In this document: positions 8,681 to 17,345 of the stretch, piece after piece | Position numbering within the stretch: position 1 is the stretch's first letter | Layout: every line of letters starts with the position of its first letter | Assembly (NCBI RefSeq): GCF_002091475.1 | Contig: NZ_BCTR01000055.1 | Coordinates: 1 to 51,904 of the forward strand | Length of the DNA stretch: 51,904 nt | Origin: Sphingomonas azotifigens NBRC 15497 | GTDB taxonomy: Bacteria; Pseudomonadota; Alphaproteobacteria; Sphingomonadales; Sphingomonadaceae | Direction of reading: 5' to 3' | Program-made: the position numbers and the translations under genes | Notes under the pieces: generated by a model | Told to the model about the DNA's origin: nothing | The model's database searches: none | What the model saw: only the letters and a program-made list of their open reading frames with translations

Positions 8681-9712
8681 TTACGCCGCGCGCTTCTCCA
8701 GCGCGTGCGCGGCTTCGGCCATCAGCGTTGCGATGATCGTCGCCACCGGCTCTTCCTTGGTGACCATGCCGACCGACTGGCCGGCCATCACGCTGCCATG
8801 CTCGACATCGCCGTCGATCACCGCGCGGCGCAGCGCGCCCGCCCAGTAATGCTCGATCTGGAGCTGCGCCTCGGCCATCGCGACGGTGCCTTCATCCAGC
8901 GCCTGCGCCACTTCGCGCTGCTTGGCGGTGAACAACTCGCCGCCAGCGTTCTTGAGTGCGCGCACCGGGATCACCGGCAGGCGCGGATCGATCTGGACGC
9001 TGGCGATCGCGTCGCGCGCCGAGGCGCGGATGAACGCCTTCTTGAAATTGGGGTGCGCGATGCTCTCGGTCGCCGCCGCGAAGCGCGTGCCGAGCTGGAC
9101 GCCCGCCGCGCCCATGTCGAGATAGCCCGCGATCGCCTCGCCGCGGCCGATGCCGCCGGCAACGAACACGGGGACCTGGCTCGCCACTTCCGGCAGGATC
9201 TCCTGCGCCAGCACGCTGGTCGAGACCGGACCGATATGGCCACCGGCTTCCATACCCTCCACCACCAGCGCGTCGACGCCCGAGCGGATCAGCTTCTTGG
9301 CGAGGCTCAGCGCCGGGGCGAAGCAGATCAGCTTGGCGCCATGCCCCTTGATCGCATCGAGCGAGCCCGCCGGCGGCAGCCCGCCCGCGAGCACGACATG
9401 GCCGACGCCGTGACGCCCACACACCTCGATCAGCTCGAACAGCTGCGGGTGCATGGTGATCAGATTCACGCCGAAGGGTTTGTCCGTCAGCGCCTTGGTC
9501 GCGGCGATCTCGGCGTCGAGCAGCTCGGGGCTCATCGCGCCGCACGCGATCACGCCGAAGCCGCCCGCGTTGGAGATTGCGGCGACGAGGTTGCGCTCGG
9601 ACACCCAGGACATCGCGCCGCCGAGGATGGCGGTCTCGCTGCCCAGGAATTCGCAGCCGCGCGCCATGCGGCGGGCCAGGCGCTCGGCGCCGATCGTGGA
9701 GGTGCTGGTCAT
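8681..9712 (-). CDS. NAD(P)H-dependent flavin oxidoreductase / nitronate monooxygenase
   Basis: An FMN-binding TIM-barrel protein (343 aa) of the 2-nitropropane dioxygenase-like family. The N-terminal GAMSWVSERNLVAAISNAGGFGVIA region and the phosphate-binding AGGIGRGEAIAGYLDMGAAGVQLGTRF region (about 170-200) are the usual FMN contacts. The family oxidises propionate-3-nitronate or similar nitronates, but many members have no known substrate, so only the class is claimed. ATG at 9712. It is transcribed toward ptsP and is divergent from the GH115 gene, with 135 bases between the two starts. Confidence 0.88.
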   Translation of the reverse strand: MTSTSTIGAERLARRMARGCEFLGSETAILGGAMSWVSERNLVAAISNAGGFGVIACGAMSPELLDAEIAATKALTDKPFGVNLITMHPQLFELIEVCGRHGVGHVVLAGGLPPAGSLDAIKGHGAKLICFAPALSLAKKLIRSGVDALVVEGMEAGGHIGPVSTSVLAQEILPEVASQVPVFVAGGIGRGEAIAGYLDMGAAGVQLGTRFAAATESIAHPNFKKAFIRASARDAIASVQIDPRLPVIPVRALKNAGGELFTAKQREVAQALDEGTVAMAEAQLQIEHYWAGALRRAVIDGDVEHGSVMAGQSVGMVTKEEPVATIIATLMAEAAHALEKRAA

Positions 9713-9808
9713 CGCGCGCGCCTAGCGCCGCAAGCCCGGTTTCTGCAAGGGGGCGCAATCGGGGGCGCGTGCCGCTTTGGCGCTTGCCCGGCGCAGCACC
9801 GCTCGCCA

Positions 9809-9822
9809 TGATAGCGGTACCA
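9809..9822. promoter_or_regulatory. LacI-type operator-like palindrome upstream of GH115
   Basis: TGATAGCGGTACCA fits the symmetric pattern TGRTANCGNTAYCA with a central CG, the hallmark of LacI/GalR-family operators. It lies 26 bases before the GH115 ATG, where a bound repressor would block transcription. No regulator gene is in the window. The assignment rests on the pattern and the position. Confidence 0.5.
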
Positions 9823-9847
9823 AAAACAAGAAATTCCAGGAGTTGCG

Positions 9848-12430
9848 ATGTCCGGGCCTGTCGATCCCGCCCTTTCGGTCGATCGCCGTACGCTGCTGCA
9901 CGCGTCGACTGCCGCGACGCTGGTAGTCGGTGCCGCGCGTGCCGCTACCGCGCCGGAGCCGCTGCGCCTCGTCGCTGCGGGCGCCGGATTCCCGCTGATC
10001 CGCGGCGGTGTGCCCGCGACGGTCCTGGTCGATGCCGCTGCCGACCCCGCCCTCACCCATGTCGCGGACGCGTTCGCGCAGGATCTGGCGCGCGTCAGCG
10101 GCACTGTGCCCGCACGTGTCCAGCGGCTGGGCGACGCGCAGGGCCCGGTGGTGCTGATCGCCCAGCTCGGTCGCTCGCCGATGCTGGACGTGCTGGTGCG
10201 GCAGGGGCGGATCGACCCGCGCGACTTGGCTGGCGAATGGGAAGCCTATCGCCAGATCGTGCTCGACCACCCTGCCCCCGGCATTCCGCAGGCGCTGGTG
10301 ATCCTCGGGTCGGACCGGCGCGGCGCCGTCTATGGCACCTATGACGTCTCGCAACGGATCGGGGTCTCGCCCTGGCACTGGTTCGCCGACGTGCCGGTCC
10401 GCCGCCGCGCCGACGTGACGCTCGCCCCCGGCAGCCGGCGCGACCAGCCGCGGGTGCCCTATCGCGGCTTCTTCATCAACGACGAGGATCCCTGCTTCAG
10501 CGGCTGGGCCAAGAAGCATTTCGGTGGCGTCAACGCCGCGATGTATGCCCATGTCTTCGAGCTGCTGCTCCGGTTGAAGGGCAATTATCTGTGGCCGGCG
10601 ATGTGGGGCAAGGCGTTCAACGACGACGATCCGCAGAACATGGTGCTGGCCGATGCGATGGGCGTGGTGATGGGCAGCTCGCACCACGAGCCGATGACCC
10701 GCGCACAGGAGGAATGGCACCGCAACACCGAACAGGGCGTCACCGGCGGCAAATGGGATTATGCGACCAATGCCGAGAATCTCCGCCGCTTCTGGCGCGG
10801 CGGGATCGAGCGGATGATGTCGAAGGGCGACGGCAAGGGCTATGACTGCCTGGTCACCGTCGGCATGCGCGGCGACGGCGACGAGGCGATGGCGGAGGGC
10901 ACCGCCACCGAGTTGCTCGAGAAGATCGTCGCCGACCAGCGCAGCATTCTGGCCGAGGTGACGAAGCGCCCGGCCGAGGCGACGCCGCAGATGTGGGCGC
11001 TCTACAAGGAAGTGCAGGACTATTACGACCACGGCATGCGCGTGCCCGACGACGTCACGCTGCTGTTCGCCGACGACAATTGGGGCCAGATCCGCCGGCT
11101 CGCCACCGCCGACCTCAACCGCAAGGGCGGCTACGGCGTCTATTATCACTTCGATTACGTGGGCGCGCCGCGCAACTACAAGTGGCTGAACACCAACCAG
11201 ATCGAGAAGACGTGGCAGCAGATGGACCTCGCCTGGCAGCGCGGCGCGCGGACGATCTGGATCGTCAATGTCGGCGACCTCAAGCCGATGGAATATCCGC
11301 TGAGCTTCTTCCTCGACCAAGCCTGGAATCCGCAAGCGATGACGCTGGAGTCGATGTCCGCCTATCCGGCGCGCTGGGCCGGCGCGGCGTTCGGACCGGC
11401 GCTGGCGGAGAAGATCGGCGCGCTGCTCACCCGCTATGGCCAGCTCGCCGCGCGGCGGAAACCCGAGTTGCTCGATGCAGACAGTTTCGCGCTGGGTCCG
11501 GTGCGGAGCGATGGCAAGCTGGATGGGGGTGACTTCGGCCGCGTGGTCGCCGAATGGGAGGCGCTGGAGCGCGACATGACGGCGGTAAAGACCCGCATCG
11601 CCGCCGATGCGCGCGATGCGTGGTTTCAGCTGGTCGAGCACCCGATTATCGCGGTCGCGAACGTCTACCGGCTCTACTACGCCGTCGCCTGGAACCGCCA
11701 CCTCGCTGCGGCGAACGATGCCCGCGCCAACGTCTTCGCCGAGCAGGCCGAGCGCGCCTTCGCCCGCGACGCCGAGATCACCGGCGCCTATCACGCGCTG
11801 AACGGCGGCAAGTGGGACGGGATGATGGCCCAGACCCATATCGGCTACACCAATTGGCAGGAGCCCAAGCAACAGGTGATGCCGGCGGTGCGCCGGGTCG
11901 AGGGCAAGGCCGCGCCGATCGTCTTCGTGCCGCCGACCCTCCCCGCCGATCAGATCGTGATCGAGGCGCCGGACTTCGCATCCGCCAGCGGCGGCAAGGG
12001 GCTGAACTGGCGCCGCGTGCCGCATCTCGGCCGCACGCAGGGTGCAGTAACGACCTTCCCGCAGGGTCGCCCCGCCACCGCTGCGGCGGACGGAGTCCAT
12101 GTCGACTATGCGCTAACGCTTTCCAAGGGCGGCCCGCTGGAGGTGGCCCTCGAGCTGGTGCCGACGCTCGACACCACTGGCCGTAACCAGCAGCGCATCG
12201 GCGTCTCGTTGAACGACGGCCCGGTGCAGCTCCTCACCGATACCCTTGTCCCCGCCCCGAATGCCACGGCCACCCAGGCCCAGCGCGACTGGAACAAGGC
12301 CGTCGAGGAGAACGGCCGCACGCGCACCGCGCGCTTCCCCGCGGTGGTACCCGGCCCGCATGTCGTGAAAGTCTGGCGCATCGACGACAATGTCGTCCTG
12401 CAGCGCCTCGTCGTGACGACGGAGGCGTAG
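9848..12430 (+). CDS. GH115 xylan alpha-1,2-glucuronidase, Tat-exported
   Basis: An 860-residue protein of glycoside hydrolase family 115, which removes (4-O-methyl-)glucuronic acid from xylan chains, including internal positions. An RR pair at 13-14 followed by TLL and a hydrophobic stretch makes a twin-arginine-type signal. Family segments seen are SPWHWFADVPVRR (about 175-187), the YRGFFINDEDPCFSGW region (about 205-220), LKGNYLWPAMWGKAFNDDDP (about 243-262) and SSHHEPMTRAQEEWHR (about 276-291). The C-terminal part is beta-rich, as in complete GH115 enzymes. AGGAG precedes the ATG. No xylanase, transporter or regulator lies beside it, so it stands alone. Confidence 0.9.
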   Translation: MSGPVDPALSVDRRTLLHASTAATLVVGAARAATAPEPLRLVAAGAGFPLIRGGVPATVLVDAAADPALTHVADAFAQDLARVSGTVPARVQRLGDAQGPVVLIAQLGRSPMLDVLVRQGRIDPRDLAGEWEAYRQIVLDHPAPGIPQALVILGSDRRGAVYGTYDVSQRIGVSPWHWFADVPVRRRADVTLAPGSRRDQPRVPYRGFFINDEDPCFSGWAKKHFGGVNAAMYAHVFELLLRLKGNYLWPAMWGKAFNDDDPQNMVLADAMGVVMGSSHHEPMTRAQEEWHRNTEQGVTGGKWDYATNAENLRRFWRGGIERMMSKGDGKGYDCLVTVGMRGDGDEAMAEGTATELLEKIVADQRSILAEVTKRPAEATPQMWALYKEVQDYYDHGMRVPDDVTLLFADDNWGQIRRLATADLNRKGGYGVYYHFDYVGAPRNYKWLNTNQIEKTWQQMDLAWQRGARTIWIVNVGDLKPMEYPLSFFLDQAWNPQAMTLESMSAYPARWAGAAFGPALAEKIGALLTRYGQLAARRKPELLDADSFALGPVRSDGKLDGGDFGRVVAEWEALERDMTAVKTRIAADARDAWFQLVEHPIIAVANVYRLYYAVAWNRHLAAANDARANVFAEQAERAFARDAEITGAYHALNGGKWDGMMAQTHIGYTNWQEPKQQVMPAVRRVEGKAAPIVFVPPTLPADQIVIEAPDFASASGGKGLNWRRVPHLGRTQGAVTTFPQGRPATAAADGVHVDYALTLSKGGPLEVALELVPTLDTTGRNQQRIGVSLNDGPVQLLTDTLVPAPNATATQAQRDWNKAVEENGRTRTARFPAVVPGPHVVKVWRIDDNVVLQRLVVTTEA

Positions 12431-12458
12431 CCGGACCGGCCACGCCCCCGTGCACGGA

Positions 12459-13730
12459 TCAGGCGGCGACGTCGTCCGCGTCGAGGCCATAGGCGGTGTG
12501 CAGCACGCGCACCGCCAGCTCGGTATAGTCTTCCTCGATCAGCACCGAGACCTTGATCTCGGAGGTGGTGATCGCCTGGATGTTGATGCCGCGCGCGCCC
12601 AGCGTCTGGAACATCGTCGCGGCGACACCGGCATGGCTGCGCATGCCGACGCCGACCACCGACACCTTGGCCACGCGCGTGTCATGGCTGATGCTGTCGA
12701 AGCCGATCGATTCCTTCGACTGCGCCAGGATCTCCAGCGAGCGGGCAAGGTCCGCCGCCGGCACCGTGAAGGTCACGTCGGTCGCGCTGGCGCTGCCGGC
12801 GCTCTGGTGCGCGATGTTCTGGATGATCATGTCGACATTGATGCTGGCATCGGCAAGCGGCGTGAAGATCGATGCCACCGCGCCGGGCTTGTCCGGCACT
12901 GCGGTCAGCGTGATCTTGGCCTCGTTCTTGTCGTGCGCGATGCCGGTGATGAGCTGGCGTTCCACGTCCTGAATCTCCTCTTCGCCCACGATCATCGTCC
13001 CGGGCAATGTATCTGCCATCGGCGCGTCGTCGCCCGTGAAGGACGAGAGCACCTGCACGCGAACCCCTTCCTTCATCGCCAGGCCGACCGAACGGGTCTG
13101 GAGCACCTTGGCGCCGACGCTGGCGAGTTCGAGCATTTCCTCATAGGTCACGCGCTTCAGCTTGCGCGCGCGGGGCACGATGCGCGGATCGGTGGTGTAG
13201 ACCCCGTCGACATCGGTGTAGATGTCGCAGCGATCGGCCTTCACCGCCGCCGCCACCGCCACCGCCGAGGTATCCGAACCGCCGCGGCCGAGCGTGGTGA
13301 TCCGATCCTCGTGCACGCCCTGGAAGCCGGGGATCACCGCCACTTCGCCGTTCCCCATGCTGGCGAGCAGCGCGTCGGTGCCGATATCCTCGATCCGCGC
13401 CTTGGCGAAGGCGTCCGAGGTCTGCACCGGCAGCTGCCAGCCAAGCCAGGAACGCGCCGGCACGCCGATCGCCTGCAGCGCGATCGCCAGCAGGCCGCTG
13501 GTGATCTGCTCGCCGGCGGAGACGACCACGTCATACTCCTTGGGGTCGTAGAGCGACGAGGCCTCGCGGCAGAAGCCGACCAGCCGATCGGTCTCGCCCG
13601 CCATCGCCGAGACGACCACCGCGACCTGGTTGCCCGCCTCCCACTCGCGTTTGACGCGGGCGGCGACGCTGCGGATACGCTCGATCCCGGCCATCGATGT
13701 GCCGCCGAACTTCATTACGATACGCGCCAT
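12459..13730 (-). CDS. lysC: Aspartate kinase LysC
   Basis: Aspartokinase makes aspartyl phosphate, the first step to lysine, threonine and methionine. The N-terminal kinase motif KFGGTSM is at residues 6-12 and the catalytic RGGSDTSAVA region follows near 200. Two ACT domains in the last 160 residues provide feedback control by amino acids. The ATG at 13730 is chosen because MARIVMKFGGTS is the normal family N-terminus; the open frame continues upstream only because it overlaps ubiG in antisense. 423 aa, full length. Head-to-head with ubiG, 58 bases apart. Confidence 0.96.
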   Translation of the reverse strand: MARIVMKFGGTSMAGIERIRSVAARVKREWEAGNQVAVVVSAMAGETDRLVGFCREASSLYDPKEYDVVVSAGEQITSGLLAIALQAIGVPARSWLGWQLPVQTSDAFAKARIEDIGTDALLASMGNGEVAVIPGFQGVHEDRITTLGRGGSDTSAVAVAAAVKADRCDIYTDVDGVYTTDPRIVPRARKLKRVTYEEMLELASVGAKVLQTRSVGLAMKEGVRVQVLSSFTGDDAPMADTLPGTMIVGEEEIQDVERQLITGIAHDKNEAKITLTAVPDKPGAVASIFTPLADASINVDMIIQNIAHQSAGSASATDVTFTVPAADLARSLEILAQSKESIGFDSISHDTRVAKVSVVGVGMRSHAGVAATMFQTLGARGINIQAITTSEIKVSVLIEEDYTELAVRVLHTAYGLDADDVAA

Positions 13731-13788
13731 GGCTGGTTGCTTGTTTCCTGCCCTTGGGAGAGATGGGCGTGCCTGATAGGAGCCAGCG

Positions 13789-14520
13789 ATGCCGAACGCA
13801 ACAATAGCTACGATTGACCCCCGTGAAGCGGAACATTTCGGTCGTCTGGCGGCCGATTGGTGGAATCCGAAGGGCTCCTCGGCCATGCTCCACAGGCTGA
13901 ATCCTGCGCGGCTGGGCTATATCCGCCGCGCGATCGACGAACATTGGGCGGGCGATTCGGCCGATTTCATGCCGCTGACCGGCAAGACTGCGATCGATGT
14001 GGGCTGCGGTGCGGGTCTCCTTTGCGAGCCGCTCGCCCGGCTTGGCGCGCGGGTGACCGGCGTGGATGCGGCGGCCGAGAATATCGGCGCGGCGCGCGCG
14101 CATGCCGAGCAGTCCGGGCTGCCGATCGACTATGTCCATGGCGGCATCGAGGATCTGGCCGGCCGCACCTTCGACCTCGTCACCTCGATGGAGGTAATCG
14201 AGCATGTCAGCGATCCCGCCGGTTTCGTGCGCGGACTCGTGGGTGCGCTCGCCGAAGGCGGGCTGATGGTGCTCTCGACGCCCAACCGCACCCCGCTCTC
14301 GCGCCTGGCGATGATCACGCTGGCCGAAGGCACCGGCGCGATCCCCAAGGGCACGCACGATTGGAGCCGCTTCCTCAAGCCCGAGGAACTGGAAGCCCTG
14401 CTCACGGATTCGGGCATGAAGGTGATCGACCGCCAGGGCCTGAGCTTCTCGCCGACGCGCGGCTTCGTGCTCAGCGAGAACGAGGCGCTCAACTATCTGG
14501 TGACCGCGATCCGCGCCTGA
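13789..14520 (+). CDS. ubiG: Ubiquinone biosynthesis O-methyltransferase UbiG
   Basis: A SAM-dependent methyltransferase that acts twice in ubiquinone synthesis, on the first and the last ring hydroxyls. Its 243 residues include the N-terminal EAEHFGRLAADWWNP signature (about 13-27), the SAM-binding DVGCGAG motif at 70-76, the acidic VTGVDAA strand, and a TSMEVIEHV post-motif segment. AGGAG lies before the ATG. Divergent from lysC, an arrangement often seen in alphaproteobacteria, and followed 11 bases later by the DUF1810 gene. Confidence 0.96.
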   Translation: MPNATIATIDPREAEHFGRLAADWWNPKGSSAMLHRLNPARLGYIRRAIDEHWAGDSADFMPLTGKTAIDVGCGAGLLCEPLARLGARVTGVDAAAENIGAARAHAEQSGLPIDYVHGGIEDLAGRTFDLVTSMEVIEHVSDPAGFVRGLVGALAEGGLMVLSTPNRTPLSRLAMITLAEGTGAIPKGTHDWSRFLKPEELEALLTDSGMKVIDRQGLSFSPTRGFVLSENEALNYLVTAIRA

Positions 14521-14531
14521 CGGAGACGCCC

Positions 14532-14954
14532 ATGGACCCGCTCGACCGCTTCGTCGCCGCCCAGGCACGCGACTATGCGATTGCGCTGGCCGAACTGCAG
14601 CGCGGGCGGAAGACCAGCCACTGGATCTGGTACGTCTTCCCGCAGATCGCGGGGCTTGGCCGGAGCGATATGGCGCGGCACTATGCGATCGCAGATCTGG
14701 ACGAGGCGCGCGCCTATCTCGCCCATCCGCTGCTGGGCGCCCGGCTGGGCGAGGCAACGACCGCACTGCTCGCCCATGCCGGCAAGCGCTCGGCGGAGGC
14801 GATCCTCGGCGGCATCGACGCGATCAAGGTCCGCTCCTCGATGACGCTGTTCGAGGTGGCGGACGGCGCAGCAGGCGGCGTGTTCGCCGCCTGCCTCGAC
14901 GCCTTCTATGCGGGCAGCCGCGATCCCGAGACGCTGCGCCGGATCACTTGCTGA
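14532..14954 (+). CDS. DUF1810 family protein
   Basis: A 140-residue soluble protein with the DUF1810 signatures DRFVAAQ near the start, SHWIWYVFPQIAGLG (about 34-48), ADLDEARAYLAHPLLGARL, and a central S-x-M-T-L-F-E segment. The biochemical role of the family is unknown. The ATG at 14532 is 11 bases after ubiG, so the two are probably cotranscribed. The end overlaps the convergent secreted-protein gene by 11 bases. Confidence 0.88.
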   Translation: MDPLDRFVAAQARDYAIALAELQRGRKTSHWIWYVFPQIAGLGRSDMARHYAIADLDEARAYLAHPLLGARLGEATTALLAHAGKRSAEAILGGIDAIKVRSSMTLFEVADGAAGGVFAACLDAFYAGSRDPETLRRITC

Positions 14955-15504
14955 TATCGAGCACCAGGATCGGCCCGATGTCGAACACCTGCTTGCCGGT
15001 CGCGAGCTGCAGCGAGGCGGTAAGCTCGCCGGCAGCATAATCGCGATCGGCGACCCCGCTGGCATGGACCATCTTCCACTCGCCCGTCGCCTCGGCCTGG
15101 CCCTGGAACACGGGCGTGTAGGGCGCCTTCGACAGATTGATCTGGATCGCGGCGATCTTCGCGCTGCTCGCGCCGTCCGGCAGGGTCGAGGCGCGGACCC
15201 AGGCCGCGACGACCAGCTTGTCCCCCTTCTTCACCGGCTGGGTGATGCCGGAGGTCAGCCCGATCGACCAGGGCTGATCCGATGCCGCCGGGATCGGCAC
15301 GCGGAGCGCCCGGCCGCCCTGCACATTCTTGTCCTTCACCACACCCGGCTTGGTCGCCACGCCGTAGACGGCAAAGCTTTCGGGGGCGGGCGCGTTGATG
15401 ATCTGCTTGGAAACATCGCTCGGCGGCTGGGCCTGCGCATGGACCAGCGCGGGCGAGACGAAAACGGCCAGACAGCACGCGAACGCGATACGCCACGATT
15501 TCAT
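14944..15504 (-). CDS. Secreted protein, possible carbohydrate-binding-like beta-sandwich
   Basis: A 186-residue protein with a Sec signal peptide (cleavage after VHAQA near residue 25). The mature part contains alternating beta-strand-like segments, a WSIGL element, a KKGDKLVVAAWVRA strand and a FDIGPILVLDISK end. This order (a ligand-face Trp, a Gly-Asp turn, a final Gly-Pro-Ile strand) resembles jelly-roll carbohydrate-binding modules of the CBM4/9 kind, but no catalytic domain is attached. No cysteines in the mature part. The role is not known. A good promoter lies upstream. Confidence 0.75.
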   Translation of the reverse strand: MKSWRIAFACCLAVFVSPALVHAQAQPPSDVSKQIINAPAPESFAVYGVATKPGVVKDKNVQGGRALRVPIPAASDQPWSIGLTSGITQPVKKGDKLVVAAWVRASTLPDGASSAKIAAIQINLSKAPYTPVFQGQAEATGEWKMVHASGVADRDYAAGELTASLQLATGKQVFDIGPILVLDISK

Positions 15505-15537
15505 GGCACCCCTCCTCTTTCATTGTTGTTGCGGCGG

Positions 15538-15565
15538 ATGCTATCGTTTGCGTCAACGCTGTCAA
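15538..15565 (-). promoter_or_regulatory. Sigma70-type promoter for the secreted protein gene
   Basis: On the minus strand TTGACA (15565-15560) is followed after 16 bases by TAGCAT (15543-15538), 34 bases before the ATG at 15504. The -35 is a perfect match and the -10 has four of six consensus bases. Confidence 0.5.
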
Positions 15566-15612
15566 TAGCCTTGCATTGACAGTCCTGCCCCGGCATCGGA
15601 CAGCGTGCCGCC

Positions 15613-16308
15613 ATGTCGACGATCAAGCTGCATCCGAGCTGGCTCGCGCCGCTCGAGGACGAGTTCGCCCAGCCCTATATGGCCGCACTGCGCGACTATC
15701 TGCGCGCCGAGAAGGCGGCGGGGAAGCGAATCTTCCCCGCGGGCAAGGACTGGTTCCGCGCGCTGGACCTGACGCCGCTGGAGCAGGTCCGCGTGGTGAT
15801 CCTGGGGCAGGACCCCTATCACGGCGAAGGTCAGGCGCACGGGCTGTGCTTCTCGGTGCAGCCGGGCGTGCGCGTGCCCCCGAGCCTGGTCAACATCTAC
15901 AAGGAGATGGAGACCGACCTGGGCATTCCCCGCGCGCAGCACGGCTTTCTCGAGCATTGGGCCAAACAGGGCGTGCTGCTGCTCAACGCGGTGCTGACCG
16001 TGGAAATGGGCCGCGCCGCCGCCCACCAGGGCCGCGGCTGGGAGCGCTTTACCGATGCGGTGATCCGGCTGGTGAACGCAAAGGCGGAGCCGGTGGTGTT
16101 CCTGCTCTGGGGCAGCCATGCGCAGAAGAAGGCGGCATTCGTCGACTCGATCGACAAGGGCGGCCGGCATCTGGTGCTCAAGGCCCCCCACCCCTCGCCG
16201 CTCTCGGCGCATTCCGGGTTCTTCGGGAGCCGGCATTTCAGCAAGACGAACGCGTTTCTGGAGCGTATCGGCCAGAAGCCGATCGACTGGGCGCTGCCGG
16301 GGCTGTGA
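15613..16308 (+). CDS. ung: Uracil-DNA glycosylase
   Basis: Removes uracil from DNA as the first step of base-excision repair. The 231 residues show the family-1 catalytic motif GQDPYHGEGQ with Asp 67, a LLLNAVLTVE strand, and the DNA-intercalation motif HPSPLSAHSGFFG near residue 193. Full length for bacterial Ung. The upstream ribosome site is weak. It is the last GC-rich core gene before the lower-GC island that follows. Confidence 0.97.
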   Translation: MSTIKLHPSWLAPLEDEFAQPYMAALRDYLRAEKAAGKRIFPAGKDWFRALDLTPLEQVRVVILGQDPYHGEGQAHGLCFSVQPGVRVPPSLVNIYKEMETDLGIPRAQHGFLEHWAKQGVLLLNAVLTVEMGRAAAHQGRGWERFTDAVIRLVNAKAEPVVFLLWGSHAQKKAAFVDSIDKGGRHLVLKAPHPSPLSAHSGFFGSRHFSKTNAFLERIGQKPIDWALPGL

Positions 16309-16351
16309 GACTGTAGAAGCAACTGTCTGCATACTATGATATGTGCCTCGT

Positions 16352-16537
16352 ATGCGGACGATCTCGGCGACAGAACTCGATGGCACGTTAGATGAGGTTC
16401 TTGCCGCCGTGGCAGAAACCAGGGAAGCCGTGCGGATCAATAGACCGGATGGCGAAGGCGTAGTGATGATCGCCGCCACGCAATGGGCTATGATGCAAGC
16501 TGTTTTGGACGGGCAATCCCCCCTCCCCAAAACATGA
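16352..16537 (+). CDS. Orphan Phd/YefM-like antitoxin
   Basis: A 61-residue protein starting MRTISATEL, with EAVRINRPDGEGVVMIAATQWAMM. This is the DNA-binding Phd/YefM fold: an N-terminal strand and helix, then a strand with an R-x-x-G turn, and a helix. A GTG three codons upstream (16343) is an alternative start. A TATGAT -10 candidate lies at 16335-16340, which would give an almost leaderless message. Phd/YefM genes are normally followed by a RelE/YoeB or Doc/PIN toxin. Here only 100 bases with no toxin frame follow, so the toxin seems lost or this is a stand-alone regulator. Confidence 0.7.
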   Translation: MRTISATELDGTLDEVLAAVAETREAVRINRPDGEGVVMIAATQWAMMQAVLDGQSPLPKT

Positions 16538-16637
16538 GCAAGTGAACGATCCAGACAATCCGGCCCCTATGCGGCGACGGGAGCACCCTCGATTATTGAG
16601 GTAGAATCGCCGGAATCGATCGTGCTACAGAATCCAC

Positions 16638-17345
16638 ATGTCGGACCCGCAGTATGGCATTGGCGCGTATACGCTCACCGAAGCCGGCCGGCTGCTTGAC
16701 GTGTCGCCGGCGACCTTGAAGCGTTGGCTCTTCGGGTACAGCTATCAGCATCACGGTCCACCTAAAACGCAGCCTCCGATCTGGATATCGCAATATGATG
16801 CGGAGAAGGATGAACCACTTCTGGGTTTCCGTGACCTAATCGAAGCGAGGGTGGTGCGCGGGCTTCGCTCGCTAGGCATCGGTCTTCCGACGATCCGGCA
16901 GTGTCTTGCTCAAGCGAGCGAGATCGTAGGTGACACGCACCCCTTCTCGACGCGTCGCTTCAAGAGCGACGGAAAGAAGATTTTTCTTGAGGTGACGGAG
17001 CGACTTCATGACGAAGATCGAGATCCGGCATTGATCGATTTGAAGTCACGGCAAAGAGTGTTCAAAACAATCGTTGCGCCGACATTTGTCGATCTTTCGT
17101 TTGACGCCGATGTCGCTTCGAGATGGTGGCTGCTGCCTAGTAAGCGCACGATCGTGCTTGATCCCGAACGATCCTTCGGTCAGCCGATTGTCGCCGAAAG
17201 CGGCGTTCCGACAAGCCGGTTAGCCCAAGCCGTCGCCGCGGAGGGCTCGGTCGAGCGTGTGGCGGATCTGTTTGAATTACGGCCTCAGGTCGTGCGGGAC
17301 GCCCTTCTCTTCGAAGACCGGGCATCGGGCAAGATCGCTGCGTGA
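16638..17345 (+). CDS. MerR-like HTH protein with C-terminal DUF433-type domain (antitoxin)
   Basis: A 235-residue protein. The N-terminus YTLTEAGRLLDVSPATLKRWLFGY (about 11-34) is a MerR/HTH_17-like helix-turn-helix. The middle holds FRDLIEARVVRGLRSLGIGLPTIRQCL, as in MerR coupling helices, then HPFSTRRFKSDGKKIFLEV. The last 60 residues, from PIVAESGVPTSRLAQAV to DALLFE, match the winged DUF433 fold of VapB-like antitoxins. The stop overlaps the PIN-like gene by 4 bases (GTGA), so the two are translationally coupled, as expected for antitoxin and toxin. No clear ribosome site precedes the ATG. Base use is visibly less GC-rich than the neighbours. Confidence 0.75.
   Translation: MSDPQYGIGAYTLTEAGRLLDVSPATLKRWLFGYSYQHHGPPKTQPPIWISQYDAEKDEPLLGFRDLIEARVVRGLRSLGIGLPTIRQCLAQASEIVGDTHPFSTRRFKSDGKKIFLEVTERLHDEDRDPALIDLKSRQRVFKTIVAPTFVDLSFDADVASRWWLLPSKRTIVLDPERSFGQPIVAESGVPTSRLAQAVAAEGSVERVADLFELRPQVVRDALLFEDRASGKIAA

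Noticed and set aside
5897..9811. Very long plus-strand open frame (about 1300 codons) opposite ptsP and the flavin oxidoreductase
   Set aside because: It is exactly antisense to two well-recognised genes, is rich in His/Arg/Gln as expected of mirrored GC-rich codons, and shows no family motif or ribosome site.
13731..13886. Longer LysC start reading from 13886
   Set aside because: The added residues are antisense to ubiG; the normal N-terminus begins at 13730.
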